From Alphaproteobacteria bacterium (lineage in GTDB: Bacteria; Pseudomonadota; Alphaproteobacteria; ATCC43930; CGMCC-115725): a stretch of 8,256 nucleotides of DNA. Shown here one piece after another: positions 1-6,148 of the stretch; positions within the stretch are counted from its first letter, which is position 1; the number at the start of each line of letters is the position of its first letter. Position numbers and translations under genes: made by a program. The stretch is from the NCBI GenBank assembly GCA_019237175.1, contig JAFAHP010000401.1:1-8256 (forward strand). The letters are read 5' to 3'. Below the pieces are notes generated by a model. It was given only the letters and a program-made list of their open reading frames with translations. It was not told where the DNA came from and did not search any database.

Positions 1-1
1 C

Positions 2-418
2 GACACTGGGACGCCCCAGGAGGCGGCGCGCCGGATCGGCGCCGCGGTGGCGGCGCTGGGCATCGAGCGCTTTGATCTGATGGGCGAGGGTGCGGGGGCC
101 GCGACCGCAATGTGGCTGGCGCTGGCATCCGAGATGGACATCGGTTCGGTCGTGCTCGCGGCACCCGATGCCCGGCCCGATCAGGCCTTCCGCGCGATGA
201 AACGGCCGGTGCTCGTGCTCTCGGGGACGAAGGATGGGTCCGATGTCGGCGATCGCTATCGCTCGCTGCTGCCCGATTCCCACTTCATGTTCGTCTACGA
301 CGCAGGTCCCGCGATCGGCGCCGAGCGGCCGGAGGCATTCGCCTTCATCGCCCTCGAATTCTTCGAGCGGCGCGATCTCTTCCTCGTCAGCCGCGAGAAC
401 GGCATGGCTTTTCCTTAG
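2..418 (+). CDS. Alpha/beta-hydrolase-like protein, 3' part only, catalytic residues replaced
   Basis: The reading frame is open from the left edge, so the start lies outside the window; 138 codons and a TAG stop are visible. The pattern fits the C-terminal half of an alpha/beta-fold hydrolase. There is a strand-turn-helix nucleophile-elbow segment (FDLMGEGAGAATAMWLAL, visible residues 24-41), a strand-plus-acid segment (PVLVLSGTKDG, 69-79, Asp78), and a final VYDAGPAIGAERPEAF segment (98-113) where family members usually carry the catalytic His, followed by a terminal helix. The elbow normally reads G-x-S-x-G, but here it reads G-E-G-A-G, with Gly30 (codon 89-91) in the Ser position. Pro103 (codon 308-310) sits where DAGH would place the His. 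Two of the three triad positions therefore look lost while the frame is intact. It may be a non-catalytic paralogue; substrate or partner unknown. It is convergent with the phosphatase gene. Confidence 0.7.
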   Translation, partial: DTGTPQEAARRIGAAVAALGIERFDLMGEGAGAATAMWLALASEMDIGSVVLAAPDARPDQAFRAMKRPVLVLSGTKDGSDVGDRYRSLLPDSHFMFVYDAGPAIGAERPEAFAFIALEFFERRDLFLVSRENGMAFP

Positions 419-456
419 AAGCGTTTTCCACTCAAGTTCACGCAACCGCCGCACGT

Positions 457-518
457 CGTCATCCCCGAGCTTGTCCCAAGGATCCGCGTGGATAGCCGGA
501 ACGAGTTCGGCCATAACG
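457..518. repeat. Degenerate palindromic (REP-like) element
   Basis: The left arm 457-487 starts CGTCATCCCCGAGCTTGTCC, and the right arm 488-518 ends in GTTCGGCCATAACG. Aligned by eye, the left arm and the reverse complement of the right arm match at 20 of 31 positions, with no spacer between them. The layout (CGTCAT...CTTGTCC...ATCC / GGAT...GGCCATAACG) resembles an eroded copy of the CGTCATGGCCGGGCTTGTCC-type palindromes that I recall as dispersed in rhizobial-type genomes. It lies 38 bp after the hydrolase-like stop codon, a usual place for such elements. The family assignment is inference. Confidence 0.45.
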
Positions 519-591
519 TGGAGGGATGCTTCGGAACGGGGTGAAAATGGCTCGGTCGCAAAGAGCCTCAGGGTCCGCCAACCGCGCCGGA

Positions 592-633
592 GTGGATGAC
601 GTGCATCTCGACGCAGATACCCGTCATCCCCAC
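592..633. repeat. Second short inverted repeat sharing CGTCATCCCC
   Basis: GTGGATGACG (592-601) pairs with CGTCATCCCCAC (622-633) apart from a two-base bulge, enclosing a 20-nt loop. Its right arm shares the 10-mer CGTCATCCCC with the left arm of the element at 457-518. It may be a second, more eroded copy of the same repeat family, or chance similarity in GC-rich DNA. Confidence 0.3.
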
Positions 634-752
634 GGGTTCAATGGACCTGCCGCTTCTGGCCCTGCCAATAGATTGGTTTTTACAGAGCCGTTCTTTTTCG
701 TCGTTCCCGCCCAAGCGGCCCGCGGGTTACGCGAGCGAATGCCCATGGTTGC

Positions 753-794
753 GAAGCCCGGAGCAGGGATCTCAGGGGCTTCCCCAGGGCCCCT
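753..794. repeat. Two overlapping, mutually exclusive short hairpins
   Basis: GAAGCCC (753-759) is a perfect inverted match to GGGCTTC (776-782). AGGGGC (774-779) is a perfect inverted match to GCCCCT (789-794). The two stems share bases 776-779, so only one can form at a time. On the plus strand the second stem is followed by CGCTTTTC, a poor T run, so at best this is a weak terminator for readthrough from the left. On the minus strand nothing T-rich follows. Confidence 0.25.
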
Positions 795-874
795 CGCTTT
801 TCTCGGCGGCGACGAATTGGTTAGGTGCAATTAGTCTTGCTCTTAGTCTGGGGTACGTGTCGCGGCAAGTTCTG

Positions 875-2686
875 CTAATAACCCGATTTGCCGCTGTCGA
901 GGCCGAGGCCCGGGAGAACTTGGACGTTTTCTAGTCGCACCGAGTCCAGTTTGTTCGGATCGAGCCCGAGCGCCGCCAGGATCGTCGGTGCGACCTGGTA
1001 GTTTTCAACCGGGCTGGTCACCGTCGACGACGAAATCGACGGATTGGACACGAGCAGGATCGCATTGATGTCGTCATGTGCGAAGCCGCCGTGTTCGGCG
1101 AGCTTCTTGCCGCTTCCCGAATAGGTGACACCGATATTCGGCGTGACGATGATCTGCGGCGTACGCGGGTCGCCATTGGGTGGCAGCCCCGGCGGGTTGA
1201 ACATCTGGGTGATGCCCGGCCCCGAATAGATCTCGCCGATGCCGGCTTTGTTACCTGCCGGTGCGCCAGAGTTTGGCGCCGCCGGCGACTGACTCTCCAA
1301 CATTTTTACGGCGTTTGCGGTTTGCGACGGGTCCGCCAGCCACAGCAGCGAAATGTCGTCTTCCGTCGGACCGATCTGCGGCGGGTCGCCCGATGGATTA
1401 CCCGGAGGAAACGGCTGCTCGGACGGCGGGAGTAGAGCGTCGAGGATCCCCGCCGGGGATGTCGTGATCGGGTCATTGGGCTTGTTCGAGATACCCAGAT
1501 ACCGCGCCGAATCAATCGGGCTCTGACCGTGCTTAGCGGAAATGATGATCAGCGTCGAATTGTACAAGCCTTGCGTTTTGAGCGCGGTCACCATCTTGCC
1601 GATCGCTGCGTCCGCGAATTCGATCTCGCCGAGCAAGGCCGACGTGGGCCGGCCTTCGTTGTCCATATAGCCGCCAGTCACGGTCGGAGTAAGGCTCTTT
1701 TCGATGAGCTTTTGGCCGATGCTGACCACTTGAAAGTTCATCCCGAAGATGTTGGGAACGGGCCGGCGAAACTGACCGCTGTGATCCTTGCCGTTGATCT
1801 CGTTCAGGATCGCCTGCACCTTCAGGGCATCGTAGCATTGAATGTTCTGAAAGCTGTTGGTCCAGTCATTGCTGCTGGATACGGCCGTCTGATCCGGTAA
1901 TGGATTGCAGTTCAGGTTCAGAATTTTGACCTGTGGCAGATTTACCGGAATCGAGTTGATCTCCGGCGAGTAGTAGTCGTCCACATTGGTGCCTTTGCCG
2001 GGGCCGGAGACCGACGAATAAGAAGGATGCTTGTCCGACCAGGCGGTGTAGCCATGGGCGTCGTGGATCACGCCAAAGATCGTGTTGGTGCGAACAAAGT
2101 TCCACGGGTAGACGGGGTTACAATCATGAGCCGGATCGCGCTCGAGCCGTTGCGGATCGATCGACGCGATACCACCGTCCGCCCCGCCCGGTGCGCCGCC
2201 GTTCAGCTGAGTCTGGTCGAAATCGATCCCTTCGTCGAACTCCGTTCTCGTCCCCATCGGAGGCTGCCCGGCCTTGCAAAGACTCGGGTCTCCAGAAACC
2301 CCATTGCCGGTCGTCTTCGCCGGCGGATCGAGCGAGTAATCATAGGCGACATCATAAAAGGCGCCGACGGTACGCGGCGACCCGCCCGTCACGAGCGCCA
2401 TCAACCCGGGAAACGAATCGGAGGGTTCCGCGGTGGCCGCCTCGAGATAATTGACGCCGGTTTCCGCGAGTCCGGCGAGATTCGGACAATACGGCGCGCC
2501 GCCGTTGACCCCGCTCACTCCTTGCGCGCAGTTGATAAAATCAAGGGCGTGCATGCCGTCGATGCTGATCAGCAACACCCGTTTGACGCCATTACCGCCA
2601 TAGCCGCCGTCAGCGTAGGCCGACAGACCAATCGAGGCCGCCAATAGACCGGCAGCGAGTGCGACGCTTCGCCGTAAGATGCGCAT
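875..2686 (-). CDS. Exported alkaline-phosphatase-superfamily protein (type I phosphodiesterase/nucleotide pyrophosphatase-like)
   Basis: This 603-residue protein is predicted to be secreted to the periplasm or beyond. Residues 1-25 form a signal peptide (MRILRRS, then a hydrophobic Ala/Leu stretch, then SAYA before Asp26). The core fits the metal-dependent alkaline-phosphatase superfamily: RVLLISIDGM (36-45, metal ligand Asp43), PSDSFPG (88-94, likely nucleophile Ser91), STLIIISAKHGQSPID (377-392, His386) and LAEHGGFAHDD (529-539, His532). TAWSDKHPSY (214-223) and DDYYSPEINS (236-245) also match my memory of bacterial 'alkaline phosphatase family' proteins. The region 404-510 is Pro/Gly-rich and probably looped. 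Start choice: the ATG at 2686 has GGAG six bases upstream and leads straight into the signal peptide; an upstream in-frame GTG at 2740 would put 18 polar residues before it. The gene lies 177 bp after rsmA and may have its own promoter. Substrate is not predictable. Confidence 0.8.
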   Translation of the reverse strand: MRILRRSVALAAGLLAASIGLSAYADGGYGGNGVKRVLLISIDGMHALDFINCAQGVSGVNGGAPYCPNLAGLAETGVNYLEAATAEPSDSFPGLMALVTGGSPRTVGAFYDVAYDYSLDPPAKTTGNGVSGDPSLCKAGQPPMGTRTEFDEGIDFDQTQLNGGAPGGADGGIASIDPQRLERDPAHDCNPVYPWNFVRTNTIFGVIHDAHGYTAWSDKHPSYSSVSGPGKGTNVDDYYSPEINSIPVNLPQVKILNLNCNPLPDQTAVSSSNDWTNSFQNIQCYDALKVQAILNEINGKDHSGQFRRPVPNIFGMNFQVVSIGQKLIEKSLTPTVTGGYMDNEGRPTSALLGEIEFADAAIGKMVTALKTQGLYNSTLIIISAKHGQSPIDSARYLGISNKPNDPITTSPAGILDALLPPSEQPFPPGNPSGDPPQIGPTEDDISLLWLADPSQTANAVKMLESQSPAAPNSGAPAGNKAGIGEIYSGPGITQMFNPPGLPPNGDPRTPQIIVTPNIGVTYSGSGKKLAEHGGFAHDDINAILLVSNPSISSSTVTSPVENYQVAPTILAALGLDPNKLDSVRLENVQVLPGLGLDSGKSGY

Positions 2687-2692
2687 AATCCG

Positions 2693-2696
2693 CTCC
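2693..2696 (-). promoter_or_regulatory. Ribosome binding site fixing the phosphatase start
   Basis: On the minus strand GGAG lies six bases before the ATG at 2686. This supports that start over the in-frame GTG at 2740 and gives a clean signal peptide. Confidence 0.6.
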
Positions 2697-2717
2697 GTGA
2701 GTGCCAGATGCGTGCGG

Positions 2718-2751
2718 ATCTTAAGTTGTGGAAATGACACTTTCTTGACGA
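2718..2751 (-). promoter_or_regulatory. Possible Pho-box-type promoter of the phosphatase gene
   Basis: The minus strand of 2734-2751 reads TCGTCAAGAAAGTGTCAT. This is two 7-mers spaced four bases apart (an 11-bp period) that match the PhoB half-site CTGTCAT at 4/7 and 6/7, with the GTCA core in both. Ten bases downstream lies TAAGAT (2718-2723), a 4/6 match to the -10 consensus. That is the spacing expected when PhoB replaces a -35 element. Transcription would start near 2711, leaving a leader of about 25 bases that contains the GGAG site. A phosphatase gene is a plausible Pho-regulon member, but the match is imperfect and was found by eye. Confidence 0.3.
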
Positions 2752-2863
2752 GTTGGTTATGCTCGCATGACCGCCGGCAGGATCTCGGCAGCGGCGCCGC
2801 GCGCTGAGCCGCATTCTCGGACGGATGGCGCGTTCGCGACGCCGAGACTGTCAGGGGTGACCG

Positions 2864-3712
2864 TCAGCCCTTTTCGAGTGCACGGGCGAGCGCGCAGAAC
2901 TCGGCGACTCCCAGTTCTTCGGCGCGCGCAGTTGGCGCCACGCCGGCGCGCGCCAGCAGTTCTTCGACCGCGATTCCCAGCGTTTCCAGGCTCGATCGCA
3001 GCATCTTGCGGCGCTGGCCAAAAGCCGCTGCCGCTATCCGCTCGAGCGCTGGTTTTTCTGCCGCGGCCAGCGGCCGAGGCCGCGGCCGAAGTGCAACGAC
3101 GCTCGAGGTCACTTTGGGCGGCGGGACAAAGGCGCGTGCCGGCACATCAAACAGGATGCGGGGCTCGGCGAGCCATTGCGTCATCACCGACAGCCGACCA
3201 TAGGGCTTGGTGCGCGGCGCTGCAATCAGGCGCAACGCGACCTCGCGCTGAAACATCAAGGTGAGACTCTCAAACGCGCGGATCTGGTCGAGCCAGCCGA
3301 GAAGCAGTGCTGTTGCGATGTTGTAGGGGAGGTTGGCGACGATCTTGCGCGGCGGCGCGCTCAACCCGACAAGGTCGAGATCGAGTGCGTCGCCGGCGAC
3401 GATTTCCAGCCGTTCGGGATGAGCCTCGGCGAGTTCGTCGAGCGCGGCGAGGCAGCGTGGGTCTCGCTCGATCGCAAAAACCCGTGGGGCACCTTCGGCC
3501 AACAGCGCACGGGTCAACCCGCCGGGGCCAGCGCCGACCTCGATTACGTTGACCCCGGTCAGCGGGCCGGCGGCCCGCGCGATGCGGCGCGTCAGGTTCA
3601 AATCGAGGAGAAAATTCTGGCCGAGCCGTCCTCGAGCTGCGATGCGGTGGCGGGCGATGACCTCGCGCAGCGGCGGCAGCGCTGTGCGCTCCGGCCCGGC
3701 GGGCTCGCTCAG
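2864..3712 (-). CDS. rsmA: 16S rRNA (adenine1518-N6/adenine1519-N6)-dimethyltransferase RsmA (KsgA), apparent CTG start
   Basis: RsmA uses S-adenosylmethionine to dimethylate two adjacent adenines in the helix 45 loop of 16S rRNA, a late step in 30S assembly. With a CTG start at 3712 the protein has 282 residues, normal for the family. Motifs in order: LPPLREVIARH (12-22), LGQNFLLD (30-37), SAM motif I VIEVGAGPGG (56-65), AIERDP (80-85) at the ribose-binding acid, GDALDLD (107-113), the catalytic NLPYN (127-131), FQREVALRL (154-162), and FVPPPKVTSSVV (195-206) linking to the C-terminal helical domain. No ATG, GTG or TTG occurs in frame between 3712 and a TTG at 3601. Starting at the TTG would delete the conserved LGQNFLLD. 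The CTG overlaps the pdxA stop as CTGA and has GAGG seven bases upstream, so it is the best start; a sequencing error for ATG is possible. Confidence 0.95.
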   Translation of the reverse strand: MSEPAGPERTALPPLREVIARHRIAARGRLGQNFLLDLNLTRRIARAAGPLTGVNVIEVGAGPGGLTRALLAEGAPRVFAIERDPRCLAALDELAEAHPERLEIVAGDALDLDLVGLSAPPRKIVANLPYNIATALLLGWLDQIRAFESLTLMFQREVALRLIAAPRTKPYGRLSVMTQWLAEPRILFDVPARAFVPPPKVTSSVVALRPRPRPLAAAEKPALERIAAAAFGQRRKMLRSSLETLGIAVEELLARAGVAPTARAEELGVAEFCALARALEKG

Positions 3713-4728
3713 CCGCGGGCCTCGGCGCGGGTCCGAGCCGCCGCCATCTGTGCCGCAAGGCGCAACGCCGCGATCAGGCTTCCGGCACGCGCAGTTCCTT
3801 TGCCGGCAATCCCGAGGGCGGTGCCGTGATCCGGCGAGGTCCGCACAAACGGCAGCCCCAACGTCACGTTGACGCCGCCGTCAAAGTCGATGGTTTTAAT
3901 CGGGATCAACGCTTGATCGTGGTACATGCACAGTGCCGCGTCGTAGGATCGCCGTGCCTCGGCATGGAACATCGTATCGGCGGCGAACGGACCCCGCGCG
4001 TCGATCCCCTGACGGCGCAGAGTGGCGATTGCCGGCTCGATAATCTCGATCTCCTCGCGGCCGAGCCCGCCGGCTTCGCCGGCGTGGGGGTTGAGCCCGG
4101 CGACCGCCAGCACCGGGGCGGGGATCCCGAACTCGGCGCGTAATGCGGCATCCGTGATGCGGGCGACGGCAACAATCGCCGCCATGTTTAAGCACGTGAT
4201 TGCTCGGCGCAGCGGGAGATGGATCGTGACCGGCACGACGCGCAGTTCGGGGCAGACCAGCATCATGACCGGCGTGATGCCGCCGCCCGCCAATTCGGCC
4301 AGATATTCCGTGTGCCCCGGATGACGAAACCCGGCGCGATAGAGGTTATCTTTTTGGATCGGGTTGGTAACAACCGCCGCCGCGCGCCCTGCACGCACAT
4401 CGGCGACCGCGGCGTCGATTGCGCCGATGACCGCCGGCGCGTCGGCGGGGTCGGGCTGTCCCGGGCGGGCGCGCGGGCTGAGGCCGGTCGGCGCCACCGG
4501 CAGCGCCGCGGGAAAGATCTCGGCAGCCTCGCCGGGGTTGGCGATGGCCCGAACCGGTATTCGCCAGCCCAGCCGGTATGCGAGCCCCGCCAGCCGCTCG
4601 GGGTCGTCCCTCAGGTAGAAGGAGGGCAACCCGTCGGCTCGGGCAAGCCACGCCTTGAGCGCTATCTCGCCACCCACGCCGGCGGGCTCACCCATCGTCA
4701 AAGCGATCGGCAATGCCATTGCACTCAT
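3709..4728 (-). CDS. pdxA: 4-hydroxythreonine-4-phosphate dehydrogenase PdxA
   Basis: PdxA oxidises 4-phosphohydroxy-L-threonine with NAD; the decarboxylated product is joined to deoxyxylulose phosphate by PdxJ to make pyridoxine phosphate (the DXP-dependent B6 route). The 339-residue protein is of family length. Visible motifs are TMGEPAGVGGE (11-21), VVTNPIQK (119-126), HPGHTEYL (136-143, substrate-binding His139/Thr140), VTIHLPLR (167-174), GLNPHAGEAG (211-220), MYHDQALIPIK (268-278) and VNVTLGLPFVRTSPDHGT (286-303). The three metal-binding histidines fall at 170, 215 and 270, with the same spacing as His166, His211 and His266 of E. coli PdxA. The ATG at 4728 overlaps the surA stop as ATGA. 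A second ATG at 4719 (MALPIAL) is an equally good start for the family, with AGGG ten bases upstream. A longer in-frame extension reaching 4866 lies wholly inside surA and is not credible. Confidence 0.95.
   Translation of the reverse strand: MSAMALPIALTMGEPAGVGGEIALKAWLARADGLPSFYLRDDPERLAGLAYRLGWRIPVRAIANPGEAAEIFPAALPVAPTGLSPRARPGQPDPADAPAVIGAIDAAVADVRAGRAAAVVTNPIQKDNLYRAGFRHPGHTEYLAELAGGGITPVMMLVCPELRVVPVTIHLPLRRAITCLNMAAIVAVARITDAALRAEFGIPAPVLAVAGLNPHAGEAGGLGREEIEIIEPAIATLRRQGIDARGPFAADTMFHAEARRSYDAALCMYHDQALIPIKTIDFDGGVNVTLGLPFVRTSPDHGTALGIAGKGTARAGSLIAALRLAAQMAAARTRAEARG
3720..3723 (-). promoter_or_regulatory. Shine-Dalgarno-like site for the rsmA CTG start
   Basis: On the minus strand GAGG lies seven bases before the CTG at 3712, inside the last codons of pdxA. 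With the CTGA stop/start overlap it supports translation beginning at 3712 with coupling to pdxA. Confidence 0.45.
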
Positions 4729-6083
4729 ACCCTGACGTCGACATAGGCGACGCGCCGCAAATCGCGCAAATACCGCTGCGCCATGATATCGACCCGTTCG
4801 CGCATCAAGCTCTCTCCGACCTCCTCGCGGGTCGGCACCCCGGTCTTTGGCTGTGCCTTGCTGCATACCATGATGACGCCGATGCCGTTCTTCTGAATGA
4901 TCGGCGGCGACGCCTGCCCGATCCCCAAACTCAGCACGGTGGCACGCATAGACGGCGCGATCTGATCGAGCCGCAAATCGCCCTGGCTCGATAGCTGCGG
5001 CGCTTCGGCCTTGCCGATCCTCAACATGTCCTCACAGCTTTTGGCCGCGCTCCTGACATTCTCGGCTTGTGCAAGTGCAGCCCGGCGCGCCGGTTCGCCG
5101 GCCTGCGAAGGCAGTGGAAAGACCACCTGCACGATGTGGAGCAAGGTGTCCTCCTCGGGCGTCGCGCCGCCAGCGCCGCGGCGGTCCAGGACCAACAGCA
5201 AATAATACCCGGCGGAAACCCGGATCGGCGGCGACAACTCGCCGGCGCGCATTCCGGCGACAGCCTTGGCCAAAGGCGGGCTCAGCTCATCGGGGTGCAC
5301 CCAGCCGATATCGCCGCCGACAGCGGCCGTCGCCGAATGCGAGAACTGCCGCGCCACGTTGGAGAATCTGGCGCCTTTTTTCATCTCTTCGATCAGCCGC
5401 TCAGCGAACGAGCGAACCTCGTCGTCCTGATGCGGGTTGTCGACCGGAAGAAAAATTTCGGCGACCCTCGCTTCGGGTGCATTTTCATTCTGTTTGAGCC
5501 GTTTGAGCGCGGCGTCGATCTCGTCGTCCGAGACCGGATCGCTTTCCGACGCCAACTGGCGAATGAGCTTGGCCCAAACGATTGATGCGGTGACTTGATT
5601 GACCAGCGCACTTTTCTCGATCCCGTTCGCCTGCAGCACCGCAAACAGCTGATCGGGTTTCATGTTGTTCTGTTGGGCGACCGACGCGGTGGCTTTGTTG
5701 ATCTCATCCTCCGTCGCTGTGATGTTTTTATGCTTAGCCTCTTGCACCTCGAGCTTTTCATCGACGAGAGTGCGCAATACCTGAGCCGCTAAGCGCTTAC
5801 GCGCTTCGGGCGTATCCGGGATGGCCGTCGACAACATGGCCATGCGGACCCGCGAGGCGAGATCGGCAACCGAGATTACGTCATCGTTCACGACCGCAGC
5901 GATCCGGATCTGCGGATATGTCTCTTGTGTCGGCGGCTGGCCATGCTGCTGGCGTTGTGGAAAGGACGGCGGCACCGCGGTCGACTGAAGCACCCGCGGC
6001 GAGGCCGCAATTGCGCCGCCGATCGGAATCGACATTCCGGCCAGGGCGATGTGAAGGATCAACCGCCAGCGTTTTGCTGCCAT
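4725..6083 (-). CDS. surA: Periplasmic chaperone / peptidyl-prolyl isomerase SurA
   Basis: SurA escorts unfolded outer-membrane proteins across the periplasm, LptD being a known client in E. coli. The 452-residue protein starts with a signal peptide (MAAKRWRL, a hydrophobic core, GGAIA before Ala27). A Pro/Gln-rich linker follows (about 31-57), then the SurA N-terminal helical domain beginning RIAAVVNDDVISVADLASR (60-78) and running to about 200. A clear parvulin domain spans about 204-302 (RVAEIFLPV, FSNVARQFSHSATAAVGGDIGWV, LSPPIRVSAGYYLL). A second, divergent parvulin-like domain spans about 313-410 (HIVQVVFPL, CEDMLRIGKAEA, GVIMVCSK). Two cysteines, 350 and 407, lie in the second domain and could form a disulfide. 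The C-terminal helix 417-443 would complete the chaperone core. No strong Shine-Dalgarno site precedes the ATG at 6083. The stop overlaps the pdxA start by four bases. Confidence 0.92.
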   Translation of the reverse strand: MAAKRWRLILHIALAGMSIPIGGAIAASPRVLQSTAVPPSFPQRQQHGQPPTQETYPQIRIAAVVNDDVISVADLASRVRMAMLSTAIPDTPEARKRLAAQVLRTLVDEKLEVQEAKHKNITATEDEINKATASVAQQNNMKPDQLFAVLQANGIEKSALVNQVTASIVWAKLIRQLASESDPVSDDEIDAALKRLKQNENAPEARVAEIFLPVDNPHQDDEVRSFAERLIEEMKKGARFSNVARQFSHSATAAVGGDIGWVHPDELSPPLAKAVAGMRAGELSPPIRVSAGYYLLLVLDRRGAGGATPEEDTLLHIVQVVFPLPSQAGEPARRAALAQAENVRSAAKSCEDMLRIGKAEAPQLSSQGDLRLDQIAPSMRATVLSLGIGQASPPIIQKNGIGVIMVCSKAQPKTGVPTREEVGESLMRERVDIMAQRYLRDLRRVAYVDVRV

Positions 6084-6119
6084 CGATAGCCACTCGACGA
6101 GCCGATATCCCGGCTTGCT

Positions 6120-6148
6120 GCTATAACCTTTTTTTTTCCGACTGTCGC
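6120..6148 (-). promoter_or_regulatory. Candidate sigma-70-type promoter for surA-pdxA-rsmA
   Basis: Reading the minus strand, GCGACA (6143-6148, 4/6 to TTGACA) is followed after exactly 17 bases by TATAGC (6120-6125, 4/6 to TATAAT). The spacer contains the run of nine A. Transcription would start near 6113, about 30 bases before the surA ATG. The -35-like part overlaps the foot of the hairpin at 6144-6178. The match is only moderate, and surA may equally be read from the lptD transcript. Confidence 0.3.

Larger units (their letters stand above)
419..874. other. Non-coding stretch between convergent genes
   Basis: This 456-bp stretch separates the hydrolase-like gene (plus strand) from the phosphatase gene (minus strand), whose stop codons face each other. 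I see no convincing gene in it: the open frames on both strands are short, Arg/Pro/Ser-rich and read like translated GC-rich repeat sequence. It holds two degenerate inverted repeats that share CGTCATCCCC (457-518 and 592-633) and two competing small hairpins (753-794). The part at 519-591 (GGATGCTTCGGAAC..., AGAGCCTCAGGGTC) faintly recalls dispersed palindromic repeats of rhizobial-type genomes, but it is too eroded to define. No hairpin followed by a clean T run, and so no confident intrinsic terminator, was found for either flanking gene. Confidence 0.6.

Noticed and set aside
624..830. 68-codon minus-strand frame downstream of the phosphatase
   Set aside because: Composition is low-complexity Pro/Arg/Gly-rich, there is no recognisable domain, and it spans the hairpin region; more likely non-coding.
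419..874. CRISPR array, tRNA or insertion sequence in the longest intergenic stretch
   Set aside because: No regularly spaced repeats, no cloverleaf or T-loop consensus, and no transposase fragment or terminal inverted repeats with target duplication were seen.
2027..2647. 206-codon plus-strand frame antisense to the phosphatase gene
   Set aside because: Arg-rich shadow of a GC-rich gene, with no family features; the minus-strand frame has a signal peptide and active-site motifs.
2692..2706. Sigma-54-like TGGCAC...GC on the minus strand
   Set aside because: It overlaps the ribosome binding site immediately before the phosphatase ATG, leaving no room for a leader, and the -12 part matches only at GC.
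2687..2740. Upstream GTG start for the phosphatase
   Set aside because: It adds 18 polar residues before a well-formed signal peptide, while the ATG at 2686 has its own GGAG site.
3599..3601. TTG as the rsmA start codon
   Set aside because: It would remove the conserved residues 1-37, including LGQNFLLD that helps bind SAM; an in-frame CTG with GAGG upstream gives the full family length.
4729..4866. N-terminal extension of pdxA by 46 codons
   Set aside because: It lies inside surA, is Arg-rich shadow translation, and the ATGA overlap at 4725-4728 gives a natural start just before the conserved PIALTMGEPAG.
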